Source: Sinorhizobium sp. 6-70 (GTDB lineage: Bacteria > Pseudomonadota > Alphaproteobacteria > Rhizobiales > Rhizobiaceae). From it: a DNA stretch of 64,000 bases. Position numbers and translations under genes: made by a program. The notes under the pieces were generated by a model. The model had not been told where the DNA came from and ran no database searches. It worked only from the letters and a program-made list of their open reading frames with translations. Location of the stretch: assembly GCF_030124375.1 (NCBI RefSeq), contig NZ_JASKLS010000003.1:230052-294051 (forward strand), in the 5' to 3' direction. This document shows positions 52,293 through 61,688 of the stretch, one piece after another (position 1 is the stretch's first letter; each line of letters starts with the position of its first letter).

Positions 52293-53285
52293 ATGACACT
52301 GTGGAGCAGGATAGCGGGCGCCGTCATTGCCGGCGCTGTCACGGTGATCGGCCTCGGCGGCCTTGAGACTGCCGCGGCGCAGGAAAAGGTTCGCGTCGCG
52401 CTCGGTGACGTCGTTTCAGTCGAGACTCTTGCCTTCCTCATCGCGCTCGAGCGTGCCAAGGAAAAGGGATTGGACTACGAACTGACCTCCTTTGCGGAAG
52501 AGGAATTGGCAATCCAGGCAATCGTCGGCGGTCAGGCGGATGTCGGCATCGGCACACCCTATTCCGTCATTCAGAAGACGAAGGTGCCGTTGCGGAATAT
52601 CTTCCAGGTTTCCACTCTCGTCTTCTACCCCGTCGTCTCGACCGAGTACAAGACCTGGAAGGATCTTGATGGCGAACCCTTTACCTTTCATGCGCGCGGA
52701 ACAGCTACCGAAGCCTATGGGAACGTGATCGCGGCGAGGGAGGGGATCACATTCGGGCAGCGCTCCTATGTGCCGGGATCGGAAAACCGGGTCGTCGCCA
52801 TGCTGAATGGAACGATCAAGGCGACGGTCGTCGATCTGTCGAACAAGAACCTGCTTCTCAAACAGGCGCCCGACCGTTTCCATGTTCTTCCTGGCATTGA
52901 GGAGAAGGTCTCCGACGAAATTCTGTTCGCGAACGAGAATTGGATAAAGGACCATTCAGAGGCAGCGACCATCCTGACGCAAGAGCTTCTTACGCTCTGG
53001 CGGGAAATGAATGCGGATCCAACCGTCGTCGAAAAAGAAAGGGCGGCCAGGAAGCTTCTCTCCGATCAGCCGGCGGAGGTGCTTGCCGAGGTCGACAGCT
53101 ACTACAAGGAGGGGGTCGAAGCGGGACTTTGGAACCCGGAGGGAGCAAGCGAGAAGATCGCCAAGGATGATTTTGCTTTTTACACGTCCTCGGGACAACT
53201 CGAAGGACCGGCCGAAAATCTGAAGGTTGAGGAATTCTGGGACTTCGGCCCGCTCAAAGCGGCAAAGGCGAAGAGCGGTGGCTGA
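52293..53285 (+). CDS. TauT/NitT-type ABC transporter substrate-binding protein
   Basis: A 330-residue periplasmic protein with a signal peptide (1 to about 29, ending AAAQ). Its core has VVSVETLAFLIALERAKEKG (about 39-58), EEELAIQAIVGGQADVGIG and YKTWKDLDGEPFTFHARG in part, typical of the NMT1/TauA/SsuA fold that binds sulfonates, nitrate, thiamine precursors or aromatics. GGGAGG precedes the ATG. The neighbouring hydrolase suggests an aromatic or ring-derived substrate rather than a sulfonate (inference). Confidence 0.85.
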   Translation: MTLWSRIAGAVIAGAVTVIGLGGLETAAAQEKVRVALGDVVSVETLAFLIALERAKEKGLDYELTSFAEEELAIQAIVGGQADVGIGTPYSVIQKTKVPLRNIFQVSTLVFYPVVSTEYKTWKDLDGEPFTFHARGTATEAYGNVIAAREGITFGQRSYVPGSENRVVAMLNGTIKATVVDLSNKNLLLKQAPDRFHVLPGIEEKVSDEILFANENWIKDHSEAATILTQELLTLWREMNADPTVVEKERAARKLLSDQPAEVLAEVDSYYKEGVEAGLWNPEGASEKIAKDDFAFYTSSGQLEGPAENLKVEEFWDFGPLKAAKAKSGG

Positions 53286-54153
53286 GCATCGCTTCGGGGT
53301 CGAGGCCGGGCCTCGCGGCTTTCGTTTCTCTCGCGCCTTTCCCTTTCAGGCTCCGGGGAAAGCGCTGCGAGAGAAACGCCCAAGCGCGGCCGCATCCTTC
53401 GCCACACATCACCTCACGCTCAGCTTTCTCTCGGCGGTCGCTCTCTGTGGCGCTTGGGAATGGGCAGGGTTGGTTCCGATCAGTCCTGCCTTCCCGACCT
53501 TTAGCGAAACGATGGCCGCCTTGTGGTCGATAAGCGCCGACGGGTCGCTCGCTGGGGCGTTCGCCGTGACGCTTCAGCCGCTCGCGCTCGGGCTCGTCAT
53601 TTCGATGGTCCTTGGCGTGGGTCTCGGTGTCGCCATGGGCCTCAGTCCGAAGACCGAATGGCTCGCGTCGCCGATTTTCATTGTGGCACAGTCGGCCCCG
53701 CTGGCAGCCCTTATCCCCCTGATAGTCTTTGCCTATGGCATCGGGCTTACGTCGAAGACGATCGTCGTCTGCATAATGGCGATGCCGGTCATCGTACTGA
53801 ATTCCTTTGCCGCCGTCCGCCATACGCCGAAATCACTCATTGAAATGGGCGAATCCTTTCTTGCAACCCGGAGTAAGGTGATCACCCGGATCATCCTGCC
53901 GGCGGCGAGCCCTGTCATTTTCGCGGGCCTCCGTCTTGGCTGCGCATCGGGTTTTATTGGCGCGGTACTGGGCGAGTTGCTGATCACGCCGACTGGCGTC
54001 GGCGACCTGATCACCTATAGCCGCTCCATTGCCGACTATCCGACGATGTATGCCGCGATCCTTTCCATCATGGCGTTCTGCGTGCTCTTTATCGAGGTGC
54101 TCGGACGCATCGAGGTCACGATCTTCAGGCCGGAAAAGCGAGCCTCCTCATGA
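53278..54153 (+). CDS. TauT-type ABC transporter permease 1
   Basis: About 291 residues from the GTG at 53278, overlapping the binding-protein stop by eight bases. Six spans, with the docking loop SLIEMGESFLATRSKVITRIILP (about 197-219, given from SLIEMGESF). The first 45 residues are basic and cytoplasmic. The GTG start is a judgement; a shorter start is possible. It probably forms a heterodimer with the second permease of the operon. Confidence 0.82.
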   Translation: MAEHRFGVEAGPRGFRFSRAFPFQAPGKALREKRPSAAASFATHHLTLSFLSAVALCGAWEWAGLVPISPAFPTFSETMAALWSISADGSLAGAFAVTLQPLALGLVISMVLGVGLGVAMGLSPKTEWLASPIFIVAQSAPLAALIPLIVFAYGIGLTSKTIVVCIMAMPVIVLNSFAAVRHTPKSLIEMGESFLATRSKVITRIILPAASPVIFAGLRLGCASGFIGAVLGELLITPTGVGDLITYSRSIADYPTMYAAILSIMAFCVLFIEVLGRIEVTIFRPEKRASS

Positions 54154-54953
54154 CCGCGCTGGCACACCAGTTCTTTGCCGACCCTTCCCCGGTCACTGAT
54201 TGCGCGGTCAGTGTTCTCGACGTCGGCAAGATCTATGCGGAGGCGGTCACGGCACTCGAGCATATCAACGTCGACTTCCCGCGCGGCCAGCTTACTTCCC
54301 TGCTGGGGCCATCGGGGTGTGGAAAGACGACGCTGCTCAAGATCATAGCCGGACTTCTGCCGGCATCTTCAGGCGAAGTGTTCGTCAACGATCGTCCCGT
54401 AGCCGGCCCCGGGCCGGAACGCGCCTTTGTCTTTCAGGATTTCGCTTTGATGCCTTGGGCAAACGTGCTGCGCAACGTTGCCTTCGGGCTCGAAATGCGT
54501 GGTATCGCAAAAAGCGAACGCGAGCAGATCGCCCGAGGCTATATCGACCAGGTCGGCCTCGCCGGCTTCGAAGCCCGCTATCCGCATGAGCTTTCAGGCG
54601 GGATGCGCCAACGCGTCGGCCTCGCGCGCGCCTTGGCGGTAAACGCGGAAGTTCTGCTGATGGACGAGCCCTTCTCGGCCGTTGACGAGCAGACCCGGCG
54701 AAAATTCCAAGAGGATCTTCTCTCCCTCATCGCCAGGGAAAAGAAGACCTTTATCTTCGTTACGCATTCGATCGAGGAGGCGGTCTATGTCTCGGACCGG
54801 ATCGTGCTCCTGTCGCCGCGACCGGGCAGGATCGCACAGATCATCGAGCCTGCGATTGAGCGCGGCGGCGATCCAGACGCGATCCGGCGCCACCCCGTCT
54901 ATCTCGATACGGTGGATGCCATCTGGCAGTCGCTGAAGACCTATCTCGAGTGA
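54150..54953 (+). CDS. TauT-type ABC transporter ATPase
   Basis: A 267-residue ATPase of the TauB/SsuB type: Walker A GPSGCGKTTLLKIIAG (about 52-67), Q-loop in FVFQDFALMPW, signature LSGGMRQRVGLARA, Walker B VLLMDEPFSAVD and FVTHSIEEAVY. It begins in an ATGA overlap with permease 1. Confidence 0.88.
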   Translation: MTALAHQFFADPSPVTDCAVSVLDVGKIYAEAVTALEHINVDFPRGQLTSLLGPSGCGKTTLLKIIAGLLPASSGEVFVNDRPVAGPGPERAFVFQDFALMPWANVLRNVAFGLEMRGIAKSEREQIARGYIDQVGLAGFEARYPHELSGGMRQRVGLARALAVNAEVLLMDEPFSAVDEQTRRKFQEDLLSLIAREKKTFIFVTHSIEEAVYVSDRIVLLSPRPGRIAQIIEPAIERGGDPDAIRRHPVYLDTVDAIWQSLKTYLE

Positions 54954-54961
54954 GGCGCGGC

Positions 54962-55717
54962 ATGATCGCCTTTCGACATCGCATTCCCATGAGCGGTTCT
55001 CTCCTCCTCTGGGGGCTCGTTTGGGAAATCGTCGGTCAGCTCAAGCTCACCATCCTGCTGCCGCCGCTCTCCCGCGTCGTGTTGCGGGCTTTCGAGATTG
55101 TGCCGACGGAGACATTCCTTTCAGCCTTCGCCGTAACGGCCTCCGCCTTCATAGCCGGAAACCTGATCGCGATCCTGGTAGGCGTGCCGCTCGGCATCCT
55201 GATGGGGAGCTCGGTTGTCGCTGACCGGATCTTTCTGCCTTGGGTCAACCTGTTTCTCTCGGCGCCCCTGACGGCCCTCGTCCCGGTGATCATGGTGCTT
55301 TTCGGGCTTGGCCAGACGACGATCATCCTCACCGTCGTCCTATTTGCCATATGGATCATCGTGCTAGACACGCGGGCGGGCGTACGTTCGATCTCCCCTT
55401 CGCTCATTGAAATGGCTGCAAGCTTCGGCGCCGGCCGTTGGCAGACGTTTCGCCAGATCTACGTTTGGGCAGCGCTTCCGGAGATCCTGGCGGGAATCCG
55501 GCTCGGCGTTATCCGCTCGGTGAAGGGCGTCATCATCGGTCAGCTTCTGGTATCGATTGTCGGCTTCGGCGCACTGTTCAAGCTTTATGGCTCGCGGTTT
55601 CTTATGGAGCACTTCTGGGCGGTTCTCATCGTTCTTTTCGCGCTGGCCTTCTTGCTGGCCGAGGCCTTCGCCTGGCTTGAGCGTCGTGTCGAATTCTACG
55701 CCGCAACCCGCAGCTGA
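54962..55717 (+). CDS. TauT-type ABC transporter permease 2
   Basis: A 251-residue permease with about six spans and docking loop SLIEMAASFGAGRWQTFRQI (about 141-160). The ATG at 54962 has GAGG six bases upstream; a GTG at 54950 overlapping the ATPase stop is the alternative. Two different permeases in one TauT operon are less common than a homodimer of one. Confidence 0.83.
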   Translation: MIAFRHRIPMSGSLLLWGLVWEIVGQLKLTILLPPLSRVVLRAFEIVPTETFLSAFAVTASAFIAGNLIAILVGVPLGILMGSSVVADRIFLPWVNLFLSAPLTALVPVIMVLFGLGQTTIILTVVLFAIWIIVLDTRAGVRSISPSLIEMAASFGAGRWQTFRQIYVWAALPEILAGIRLGVIRSVKGVIIGQLLVSIVGFGALFKLYGSRFLMEHFWAVLIVLFALAFLLAEAFAWLERRVEFYAATRS

Positions 55718-55756
55718 CTCGATCTCAATCCCGTACAAAGAAAGGGTATTTCGTCC

Positions 55757-56440
55757 ATGTCCTATGCCTTCAAGCCCGCCGCAGTGACTGCTCTCCCGAT
55801 TAGGAATTCATCGGACCTATTCCCACTCCGACGGGTCTACTGCGTGGGCCGCAACTATGCCGATCACGCAATCGAGATGGGCCATGACCCTGACCGCGAG
55901 CCTCCCTTCTTTTTTCAGAAGAACCCGGACAATCTGGTCCTCGACGGCGAATTTCCCTATCCGAGCCGGACATCGGACGTGCATCACGAGATCGAACTCG
56001 TCGTTTGTCTCGGCAAGGGCGGCGAGGACATCCCGGTCGACCAGGCGCTGTCGCATGTTTACGGCTATGCGATCGGTTTGGACATGACGAGGCGTGATCT
56101 GCAAAACGAGGCGAAGAAAATGGGCAGGCCCTGGGAGGTCGCCAAGGCGTTCGAGAAGTCTGCCCCAGTATCGCCGATCGTCAGCGCAAGCGAGATCGGG
56201 CATTTGGAAGCGGGCGCTATCTGGTTGAAGGTCAATGGCGAGTTGCGCCAGAGCGGAGATCTGAACCAGATGATCTGGAAAGTGCCTGAGGCGATCTCGT
56301 ATCTCTCAGGTCTTTTTCAGCTGGCCCCGGGCGACATCATCATGACCGGAACACCCGCCGGGGTCGGTCCGGTCAAAGTTGGCGACCGCCTTGAAGGCCA
56401 TGTCGACGGGTTGGGGGAACTCACAGTGACAGTCGTCTAA
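55757..56440 (+). CDS. Fumarylacetoacetase-family hydrolase
   Basis: A 227-residue FAH-fold enzyme. CVGRNYADHAIEMG (about 29-42), the metal ligands in HHEIELVVCLGKGG (Glu pair, about 75-88) and YAIGLDMTRRDLQ (Asp, about 103-115), and the closing IIMTGTPAGVGPVKVGD are complete. Close relatives are fumarylpyruvate and acylpyruvate hydrolases that act after aromatic ring cleavage. It is the last gene of the importer operon, 39 bases after permease 2, so it probably acts on the imported compound or its product. Confidence 0.84.
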   Translation: MSYAFKPAAVTALPIRNSSDLFPLRRVYCVGRNYADHAIEMGHDPDREPPFFFQKNPDNLVLDGEFPYPSRTSDVHHEIELVVCLGKGGEDIPVDQALSHVYGYAIGLDMTRRDLQNEAKKMGRPWEVAKAFEKSAPVSPIVSASEIGHLEAGAIWLKVNGELRQSGDLNQMIWKVPEAISYLSGLFQLAPGDIIMTGTPAGVGPVKVGDRLEGHVDGLGELTVTVV

Positions 56441-56628
56441 GAACATCGTCGGGATATCGCCTCCGCCGCCCTGCCGATGTGTGGTCGCCGACATGCTCGC
56501 GCCGCACCCCGGCGCCGCATCCCAGCGCCTCTGGGCCTACGTGCCTCTTGCCACTACTTTGAGAGTAAATATCCGCTTCATGAAAGCTTAGGGTTGGCCG
56601 ATTGCGAGCTCTGACCTAAATATGGGTT

Positions 56629-57426
56629 ATGTCAGATCGGAAGCAGTTTCTCAGCGCCTCGAACCCGGACGCGGTTTCAGGAGAGGACTTCATTCTCGCG
56701 GCGCTTTCAACGGATCCGCAGGGCTGGGCTCTGTTCCTCGATATCGATGGTACGTTGCTTGACCTTGCCGAAACGCCGGATGCAGTGATCGTTCCACCTT
56801 CGTTGCCTGCGAATCTCGATGCCTTATCGAGAAAACTCGCAGGCGCCCTGGCACTCGTGACCGGTCGCGATCTTGGCTATGCCGAGCAGCTTTTTTCGCC
56901 ATTCCTTTTTCCAATCGCGGGTCTTCATGGTGCCGAACGCCGCGATCCGGACGGCCGTGTGCACAAAGCCGCTGACACGGCGGAATTTGAGCGGCTGAAG
57001 GCCGATCTTGTCGCCGATACGGCCAACTGGCCTGGGGTTCTGATCGAGGACAAAGGAGCGGCGGTCGCCGCGCACTACCGGCTTGCGCCGGACAGAAAAC
57101 TCCAACTTGAACCGCTGATCGAGCGGGCTTTGATCCGGGCAGGGCCAAACTGGGCGATCCAGCATGGCAAGATGGTGATCGAAATCCGTCCGGCCCGTGC
57201 CGACAAGGGCCAGGCAGTCGCGGCGTTTCTCGCGCAGCCCCCTTTTGTCGGAAGACGCGCCATCGCCATCGGGGACGACGTGACCGACGAAGCGATGTTT
57301 CGCATGGTCAACCAGCTCGGCGGCTACTCGATCCGCATCGGGCCGCCGTCGCCTGCGTCGGAAGCGGTCGGCTCCGTCCCCTCTGCCGAGGCTCTGCGCG
57401 GCATCATCGCTGCGTTGGTCCCCTGA
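56629..57426 (+). CDS. otsB: Trehalose-6-phosphate phosphatase
   Basis: A 265-residue HAD phosphatase. Motif I is LFLDIDGTLLDLAETPD (Asp nucleophile and acid/base, about 36-52), motif II is ALVTGR (about 81-86), and motif IV is IGDDVTDEAMF (about 214-224). GLHGAERRDPDG is typical of OtsB. It dephosphorylates trehalose 6-phosphate to trehalose, an osmoprotectant. It is followed 64 bases later by otsA. The ribosome site is weak. Confidence 0.92.
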   Translation: MSDRKQFLSASNPDAVSGEDFILAALSTDPQGWALFLDIDGTLLDLAETPDAVIVPPSLPANLDALSRKLAGALALVTGRDLGYAEQLFSPFLFPIAGLHGAERRDPDGRVHKAADTAEFERLKADLVADTANWPGVLIEDKGAAVAAHYRLAPDRKLQLEPLIERALIRAGPNWAIQHGKMVIEIRPARADKGQAVAAFLAQPPFVGRRAIAIGDDVTDEAMFRMVNQLGGYSIRIGPPSPASEAVGSVPSAEALRGIIAALVP

Positions 57427-57449
57427 ATATGTGTCAGCCCCCTGAATAT
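57421..57449. repeat. Short direct repeat between otsB and otsA
   Basis: CCCTGAATAT at 57421-57430 and again at 57440-57449 (19-bp period). The first copy includes the otsB stop codon. Most likely a small slippage duplication. Confidence 0.55.
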
Positions 57450-57490
57450 TTGAGCACCTGACCTATTTTCTTGCATGAAAGGAGTTCGGC

Positions 57491-58942
57491 ATGGGCCGTC
57501 TCATCGTTGTTTCCAATCGCGTGCCGGTCCCGGACAAGGGTGGTATCGCACCCGCCGGTGGGCTGGCGGTTGCGCTGAAGGTCGCCCTCGAAGAGCATGG
57601 CGGCATATGGATGGGCTGGTCGGGGAAATCGAGCGGAGAACACGAGCCGCAGCCGCTTGCACAACTGCAGCAGGGCAACATCACCTATGCACTGACGGAT
57701 CTGACCGACACCGATGTTGAGGAGTATTACCAAGGCTTTGCCAATCGGGTTCTTTGGCCGATCTGCCACTACCGGCTTGATCTCGCCGAGTACGGCCGCA
57801 AGGAAATGGCCGGGTATTTTCGCGTCAACCGCTTCTTCGCCCACCGGCTTGCCCCGCTTGTCAAACCCGATGACGTCATTTGGGTGCACGACTACCACTT
57901 GATCCCGCTCGCGGCAGAGCTGCGTGCGATGGGCTTGAAAAACCGCATCGGTTTCTTCCTCCATATCCCCTGGCCGCCGGCTGACGTGCTCTTCACGATG
58001 CCCGTTCATGAGGAGATCATGCGTGGTCTGTCCCACTACGAACTCGTCGGCTTTCAGACGGATCATGACCTCGAGAACTTCGCCGGCTGTCTCAGGCGGG
58101 AAGGCATCGGCGACGAACTAGGCGGCGGCCGCTTCAGCGCCTATGGCCGCGTATTCAAGGGCGACGCCTATGCAATCGGTATTGAGACTGCGGCCTTTGC
58201 CGAATTCGCCAAAAAGGCATCGACCCACAAGACGGTCAAAAGAACGCGTGAAAGCATTGGAGACCGCAGCCTGATCATCGGTGTCGATCGCCTCGATTAT
58301 TCCAAGGGGATCACGCAGCGCATCGACGCGTTTGAGCGCTTCATCGTGGCCAATCCGGCCCAGCATGGACATGTGACCTACCTGCAAATCACGCCGAAGT
58401 CCCGCTCTGAAGTTCCGGAGTACGAAGCCATGCAGCGCATGGTTGCCGAACAGGCCGGCAGGGTGAACGGCGCGATCGGCGCCGTCGATTGGGTGCCGAT
58501 TCGTTATATCAACCGCTCGATAGGCCGCCACATTCTTGCTGGGCTTTATCGGCTTGGCAAAGTTGGGCTTGTGACGCCGCTTCGAGATGGGATGAACCTC
58601 GTCGCAAAGGAATATGTGGCCGCCCAGGATCCGGACGATCCCGGCGTGCTTCTGCTTTCGCGTTTCGCCGGAGCGGCTCGCAAGTTAAACGGGGCGCTGC
58701 TCGTCAACCCATACGACACAGAGGGTATCGCGAACGCCATGGCGCGCGCGCTGAGCATGCCATTGGAAGAACGGAAGCAGCGCTGGAAGACGATGATGGA
58801 TCACTTGTTGGAACACGATGTTACACGCTGGTGCCAGGATTTTCTCGATGACCTGACGGGTAGGCCAAATCTGCCCGGAGACCACTCAGATAGAGCGCAG
58901 GCCTCGTATTCTGAAAAAACCGGGATAAAAGCGAGCGACTAA
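57491..58942 (+). CDS. otsA: Trehalose-6-phosphate synthase
   Basis: A 483-residue GT20 glycosyltransferase. VSNRVP and the GGLAVAL donor loop (about 23-29), WVHDYHLIPLA (about 129-139), the phosphate-binding Arg/Lys in GVDRLDYSKGI (about 258-268) and RDGMNLVAKEYVA (about 353-365) are intact. It makes trehalose 6-phosphate from UDP-glucose and glucose 6-phosphate. AAAGGAG precedes the ATG. S. meliloti has otsA on pSymA, so an otsBA pair here differs from that layout as I remember it. Confidence 0.95.
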   Translation: MGRLIVVSNRVPVPDKGGIAPAGGLAVALKVALEEHGGIWMGWSGKSSGEHEPQPLAQLQQGNITYALTDLTDTDVEEYYQGFANRVLWPICHYRLDLAEYGRKEMAGYFRVNRFFAHRLAPLVKPDDVIWVHDYHLIPLAAELRAMGLKNRIGFFLHIPWPPADVLFTMPVHEEIMRGLSHYELVGFQTDHDLENFAGCLRREGIGDELGGGRFSAYGRVFKGDAYAIGIETAAFAEFAKKASTHKTVKRTRESIGDRSLIIGVDRLDYSKGITQRIDAFERFIVANPAQHGHVTYLQITPKSRSEVPEYEAMQRMVAEQAGRVNGAIGAVDWVPIRYINRSIGRHILAGLYRLGKVGLVTPLRDGMNLVAKEYVAAQDPDDPGVLLLSRFAGAARKLNGALLVNPYDTEGIANAMARALSMPLEERKQRWKTMMDHLLEHDVTRWCQDFLDDLTGRPNLPGDHSDRAQASYSEKTGIKASD

Positions 58943-58997
58943 GTTTCCTCTCGCAAGTCGCACGTCATCCTTGTAGTCACCTGGCTTGTCGACAAGG

Positions 58998-60029
58998 TCA
59001 GATATTCTCCGGCGTGAAGATATCGAAAGGCAGGAAGGTCTGTCCCGGCACTCCGGCAGCGCCTCGTTCGATCGCGCCGATCATCAGGTTGATTGTCTCT
59101 CGCACGAGAGCCGGAACGGGCGTTGCGATCGCCATCGTGACCGCCTCGTCGGCGAGTGCTGCGCGTGATTCCGGTGTGAGTTCGTTGACGACGACCAGCA
59201 GCTTACGCTCGAGCTTTTCCTCTCGGATCGCCGAAATCGCGCCTTCCATCCCGCCGCCGCAGACATAGAAACCGATGAGATCGGGATGCCGCCGCAAGAG
59301 ATCGAGCGTCGCCTCATGGGTGATCTCGGCGGTATCGAGGTTGACCATCGTGTCGAGCACTTCGAATTCGGGCGCGTTCTCGCGAAAATAGGAGCGAAAG
59401 GCGATCTCGCGCAGTTCGTGTCCGTGGAAACGGTGGCTGCCGACGAAGGCCGCGACCTTGCCGGGGCGGTTCGCTGCCTTGGCAATCATCCAGGCCGCGG
59501 TTCGCCCAACCTTGTGGTTGTTCAGGCCGACATAACCCTCACGCACTCCGGCTGCGAAATCGGAGAGCAGCGAGAAAACCGGAGTGCCACGCGCCTTCAG
59601 CTCTTCTATCACTGCCGTGACGGCCGGATAGTCCGGTGCGACAAGCGCGATCGCCTGGTTGCGTGCCGCCATCGCCTTCAGCTTTTCAGTGATGCCTGCT
59701 GGGGTGGAGTTGGGAACGAAGTCCACCTGAGGGAGGGCGCGGACATGGGTCAGCGACAGCGACGCGTTCTCGATCTCCTTCGCAACGGCCTGATAGAAAG
59801 ATTGCAGTGGTTTTTGCAGGAGAAAGCCGAGACGATATTGCGGAACATCCTCGAACACGCGCTGGCGAAGCAGGCCGACCGCGTGATAGCCGATCGTCTT
59901 GGCTGCGTCATAAACCCTTCGCGCCGTCTCCTCGCGCACCGGATGACGCCCGTTCAAGACCCGGTCGACCGTCGCAACGCTCACGCCCGCGGCCTGCGCA
60001 AGATCCGCGATCGTCGGCCTCCTCGTCAT
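58998..60029 (-). CDS. LacI-family regulator of the moc-like cluster
   Basis: A 343-residue LacI protein: helix-turn-helix at about 6-28 (IADLAQAAGVSVATVDRVL), a hinge-like region (VFEDVPQYR), and a sensor domain (VALVAPDYPAVTAVIEELK, VGLNNHKVGRTAAW). VATVDRVLNG is a variant seen in LacI proteins of inositol/cyclitol-type loci. It is divergent from the mocD-like gene across 156 bases that hold a TGACG-T-CGTCA inverted repeat, so it likely controls that operon. Confidence 0.87.
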   Translation of the reverse strand: MTRRPTIADLAQAAGVSVATVDRVLNGRHPVREETARRVYDAAKTIGYHAVGLLRQRVFEDVPQYRLGFLLQKPLQSFYQAVAKEIENASLSLTHVRALPQVDFVPNSTPAGITEKLKAMAARNQAIALVAPDYPAVTAVIEELKARGTPVFSLLSDFAAGVREGYVGLNNHKVGRTAAWMIAKAANRPGKVAAFVGSHRFHGHELREIAFRSYFRENAPEFEVLDTMVNLDTAEITHEATLDLLRRHPDLIGFYVCGGGMEGAISAIREEKLERKLLVVVNELTPESRAALADEAVTMAIATPVPALVRETINLMIGAIERGAAGVPGQTFLPFDIFTPENI

Positions 60030-60060
60030 AGCTTCCTCCGTGACATTATCCCCTCAAGCA

Positions 60061-60071
60061 TGACGTCGTCA
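60061..60071. promoter_or_regulatory. Inverted repeat between the LacI and mocD-like genes
   Basis: TGACGTCGTCA has perfect 5-bp arms around a single T, a shape seen in LacI operators. It lies 32 bases before the LacI start codon and 115 bases before the mocD-like start. Confidence 0.45.
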
Positions 60072-60185
60072 TCATGATGGAATTTGAGAGAATATATCAT
60101 GACTGCATTGAGAATTGTCAAAAGTCAACATACCCTCCTTTCATCGAGTTTGAGGCGCAACGGGAGTGCGCTTCGGGAGAAAGAG

Positions 60186-61277
60186 ATGACGACGGTTGCG
60201 ACGAAAAGAGATTACAGCCTGCTCGGGCGCGACGCCGCGGCGGCAGTCGCAAATGGCCTTTCCGCGGCTGAGTGGTACCATACCGATATTCCGCGCAAGC
60301 AGATGAAGGAATTGATGAAACGCGAGGATGGCCCAGCCATCCGCGACACCTTTCTCTGGCTCGGCAGCATGGTGCTGTTCGGCGGGCTTGGCATTTACTT
60401 CTGGGATACTTGGGCGGCCGTGCCGCTTTTCCTCGCATACGGCGTCCTCTACGGCTCGGCATCCGACAGCCGCTGGCACGAATGCGGTCATGGCACCGCA
60501 TTCAAGACGATGTGGATGAATGATGTCGTCTATCAGATCGCCTGTTTCATGATCATGCGCAATCCGGTGACCTGGCGCTGGAGCCACACCCGCCACCACA
60601 CCGATACGGTCATCGTCGGCCGCGACCCGGAAATTGCTGTCATGCGCCCCCCGGATCTCCTGCGTCTCGTTCTCAATTTCTTCGGCATCATTGATGTCTG
60701 GTACGCGATGATTGACATGTTGCGAAACGCCTTCGGCGTGATCAGCGCCGCCGAAAAGACCTTCATTCCGGAAATGGAGCGGCCGAAGGCGATCCTTGTC
60801 GCCCGCATCTGGCTGACGATCTATGTCGCGACGATCGCCCTGTCGGTCTATCTCGGCTCTATCCTGCCTTTGATGCTGATCGGACTGCCGCGGCTTTACG
60901 GCGCCTGGCATCACGTGTTGACGGGCCTGCTGCAGCATGGCGGGCTTGCCGACAACGTCACCGATCATCGGTTGAACAGCCGCACGGTCTACATGAACCC
61001 GCTGAGCCGCTTCATCTATTGGAACATGAATTACCACGTCGAACATCACATGTTCCCGATGGTGCCCTATCACGCGCTACCGAAGCTGCACGCGATGATC
61101 AGGCACGACCTGCCGGCTGCGAACCCGTCCATGCTTCACGGCTATCTGGAAATGACCCCTGCCTTCCTCAAGCAACTCAGGAACGAGGACTATTTCCTGA
61201 AGCGCGAACTGCCGCCGACGGCAAAACCCTATCGCGAAGAGTTTCACAGCGACCGGGTTATCCACGCCGCCGAGTGA
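60186..61277 (+). CDS. mocD: MocD-like membrane di-iron oxygenase (desaturase family)
   Basis: A 363-residue integral membrane protein with three His boxes: HECGH (98-102), HTRHH (134-138) and HVEHH (284-288), the eight-His di-iron site of fatty-acid desaturase/hydroxylase enzymes. MocD of R. leguminosarum is such a protein and, with MocE and MocF, is reported to demethylate the rhizopine 3-O-methyl-scyllo-inosamine. The ATG at 60186 follows GGGAGAAAGAG; a TTG frame from 60084 is less likely. A ferredoxin and reductase follow in the same operon. The true substrate could be another methoxy or methylamino compound. Confidence 0.82.
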   Translation: MTTVATKRDYSLLGRDAAAAVANGLSAAEWYHTDIPRKQMKELMKREDGPAIRDTFLWLGSMVLFGGLGIYFWDTWAAVPLFLAYGVLYGSASDSRWHECGHGTAFKTMWMNDVVYQIACFMIMRNPVTWRWSHTRHHTDTVIVGRDPEIAVMRPPDLLRLVLNFFGIIDVWYAMIDMLRNAFGVISAAEKTFIPEMERPKAILVARIWLTIYVATIALSVYLGSILPLMLIGLPRLYGAWHHVLTGLLQHGGLADNVTDHRLNSRTVYMNPLSRFIYWNMNYHVEHHMFPMVPYHALPKLHAMIRHDLPAANPSMLHGYLEMTPAFLKQLRNEDYFLKRELPPTAKPYREEFHSDRVIHAAE

Positions 61278-61326
61278 GCGTGGAAAACGACAGCCTATCA
61301 AAACCTTGCATTGAATGGAGGAACCC

Positions 61327-61644
61327 ATGAGCTCGAACTGGGTCGAGGTCTGTGCGGCCGATGAGATCGATGAAGAAGACGTTATCCGTTTCGATCACGA
61401 GGGGCGCACCTTCGCTGTCTATCGCAGCCCCGATGACGAATATTTCGCGACCGATGGGCTTTGCACCCATGAGCACATTCATCTCGCCGACGGGCTGGTG
61501 ATGGACGACATCATCGAATGTCCCAAGCATAACGGCCGTTTCAACTACAAGACCGGCCAGGCCAAGGGCGCCCCGGTCTGTGACAACCTCCGGACCTATC
61601 CGGTGAAGGTTGAGGCCGGCAGCGTTTTCATCGCGATTTCCTGA
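61327..61644 (+). CDS. mocE: MocE-like Rieske ferredoxin
   Basis: A 105-residue small electron carrier with a Rieske-type [2Fe-2S] site: CTH at about 45-47 and CPKH at about 64-67. The start is set at 61327 because the upstream in-frame ATG at 61315 contains the GGAGG ribosome site of this one. It would pass electrons from the MocF-like reductase to the MocD-like oxygenase. It lies 49 bases after mocD. Confidence 0.88.
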   Translation: MSSNWVEVCAADEIDEEDVIRFDHEGRTFAVYRSPDDEYFATDGLCTHEHIHLADGLVMDDIIECPKHNGRFNYKTGQAKGAPVCDNLRTYPVKVEAGSVFIAIS

Positions 61645-61688
61645 CGACAAATTGCCTTAGCGCCGAAACGGCGGAGGGAGGAGACGGC

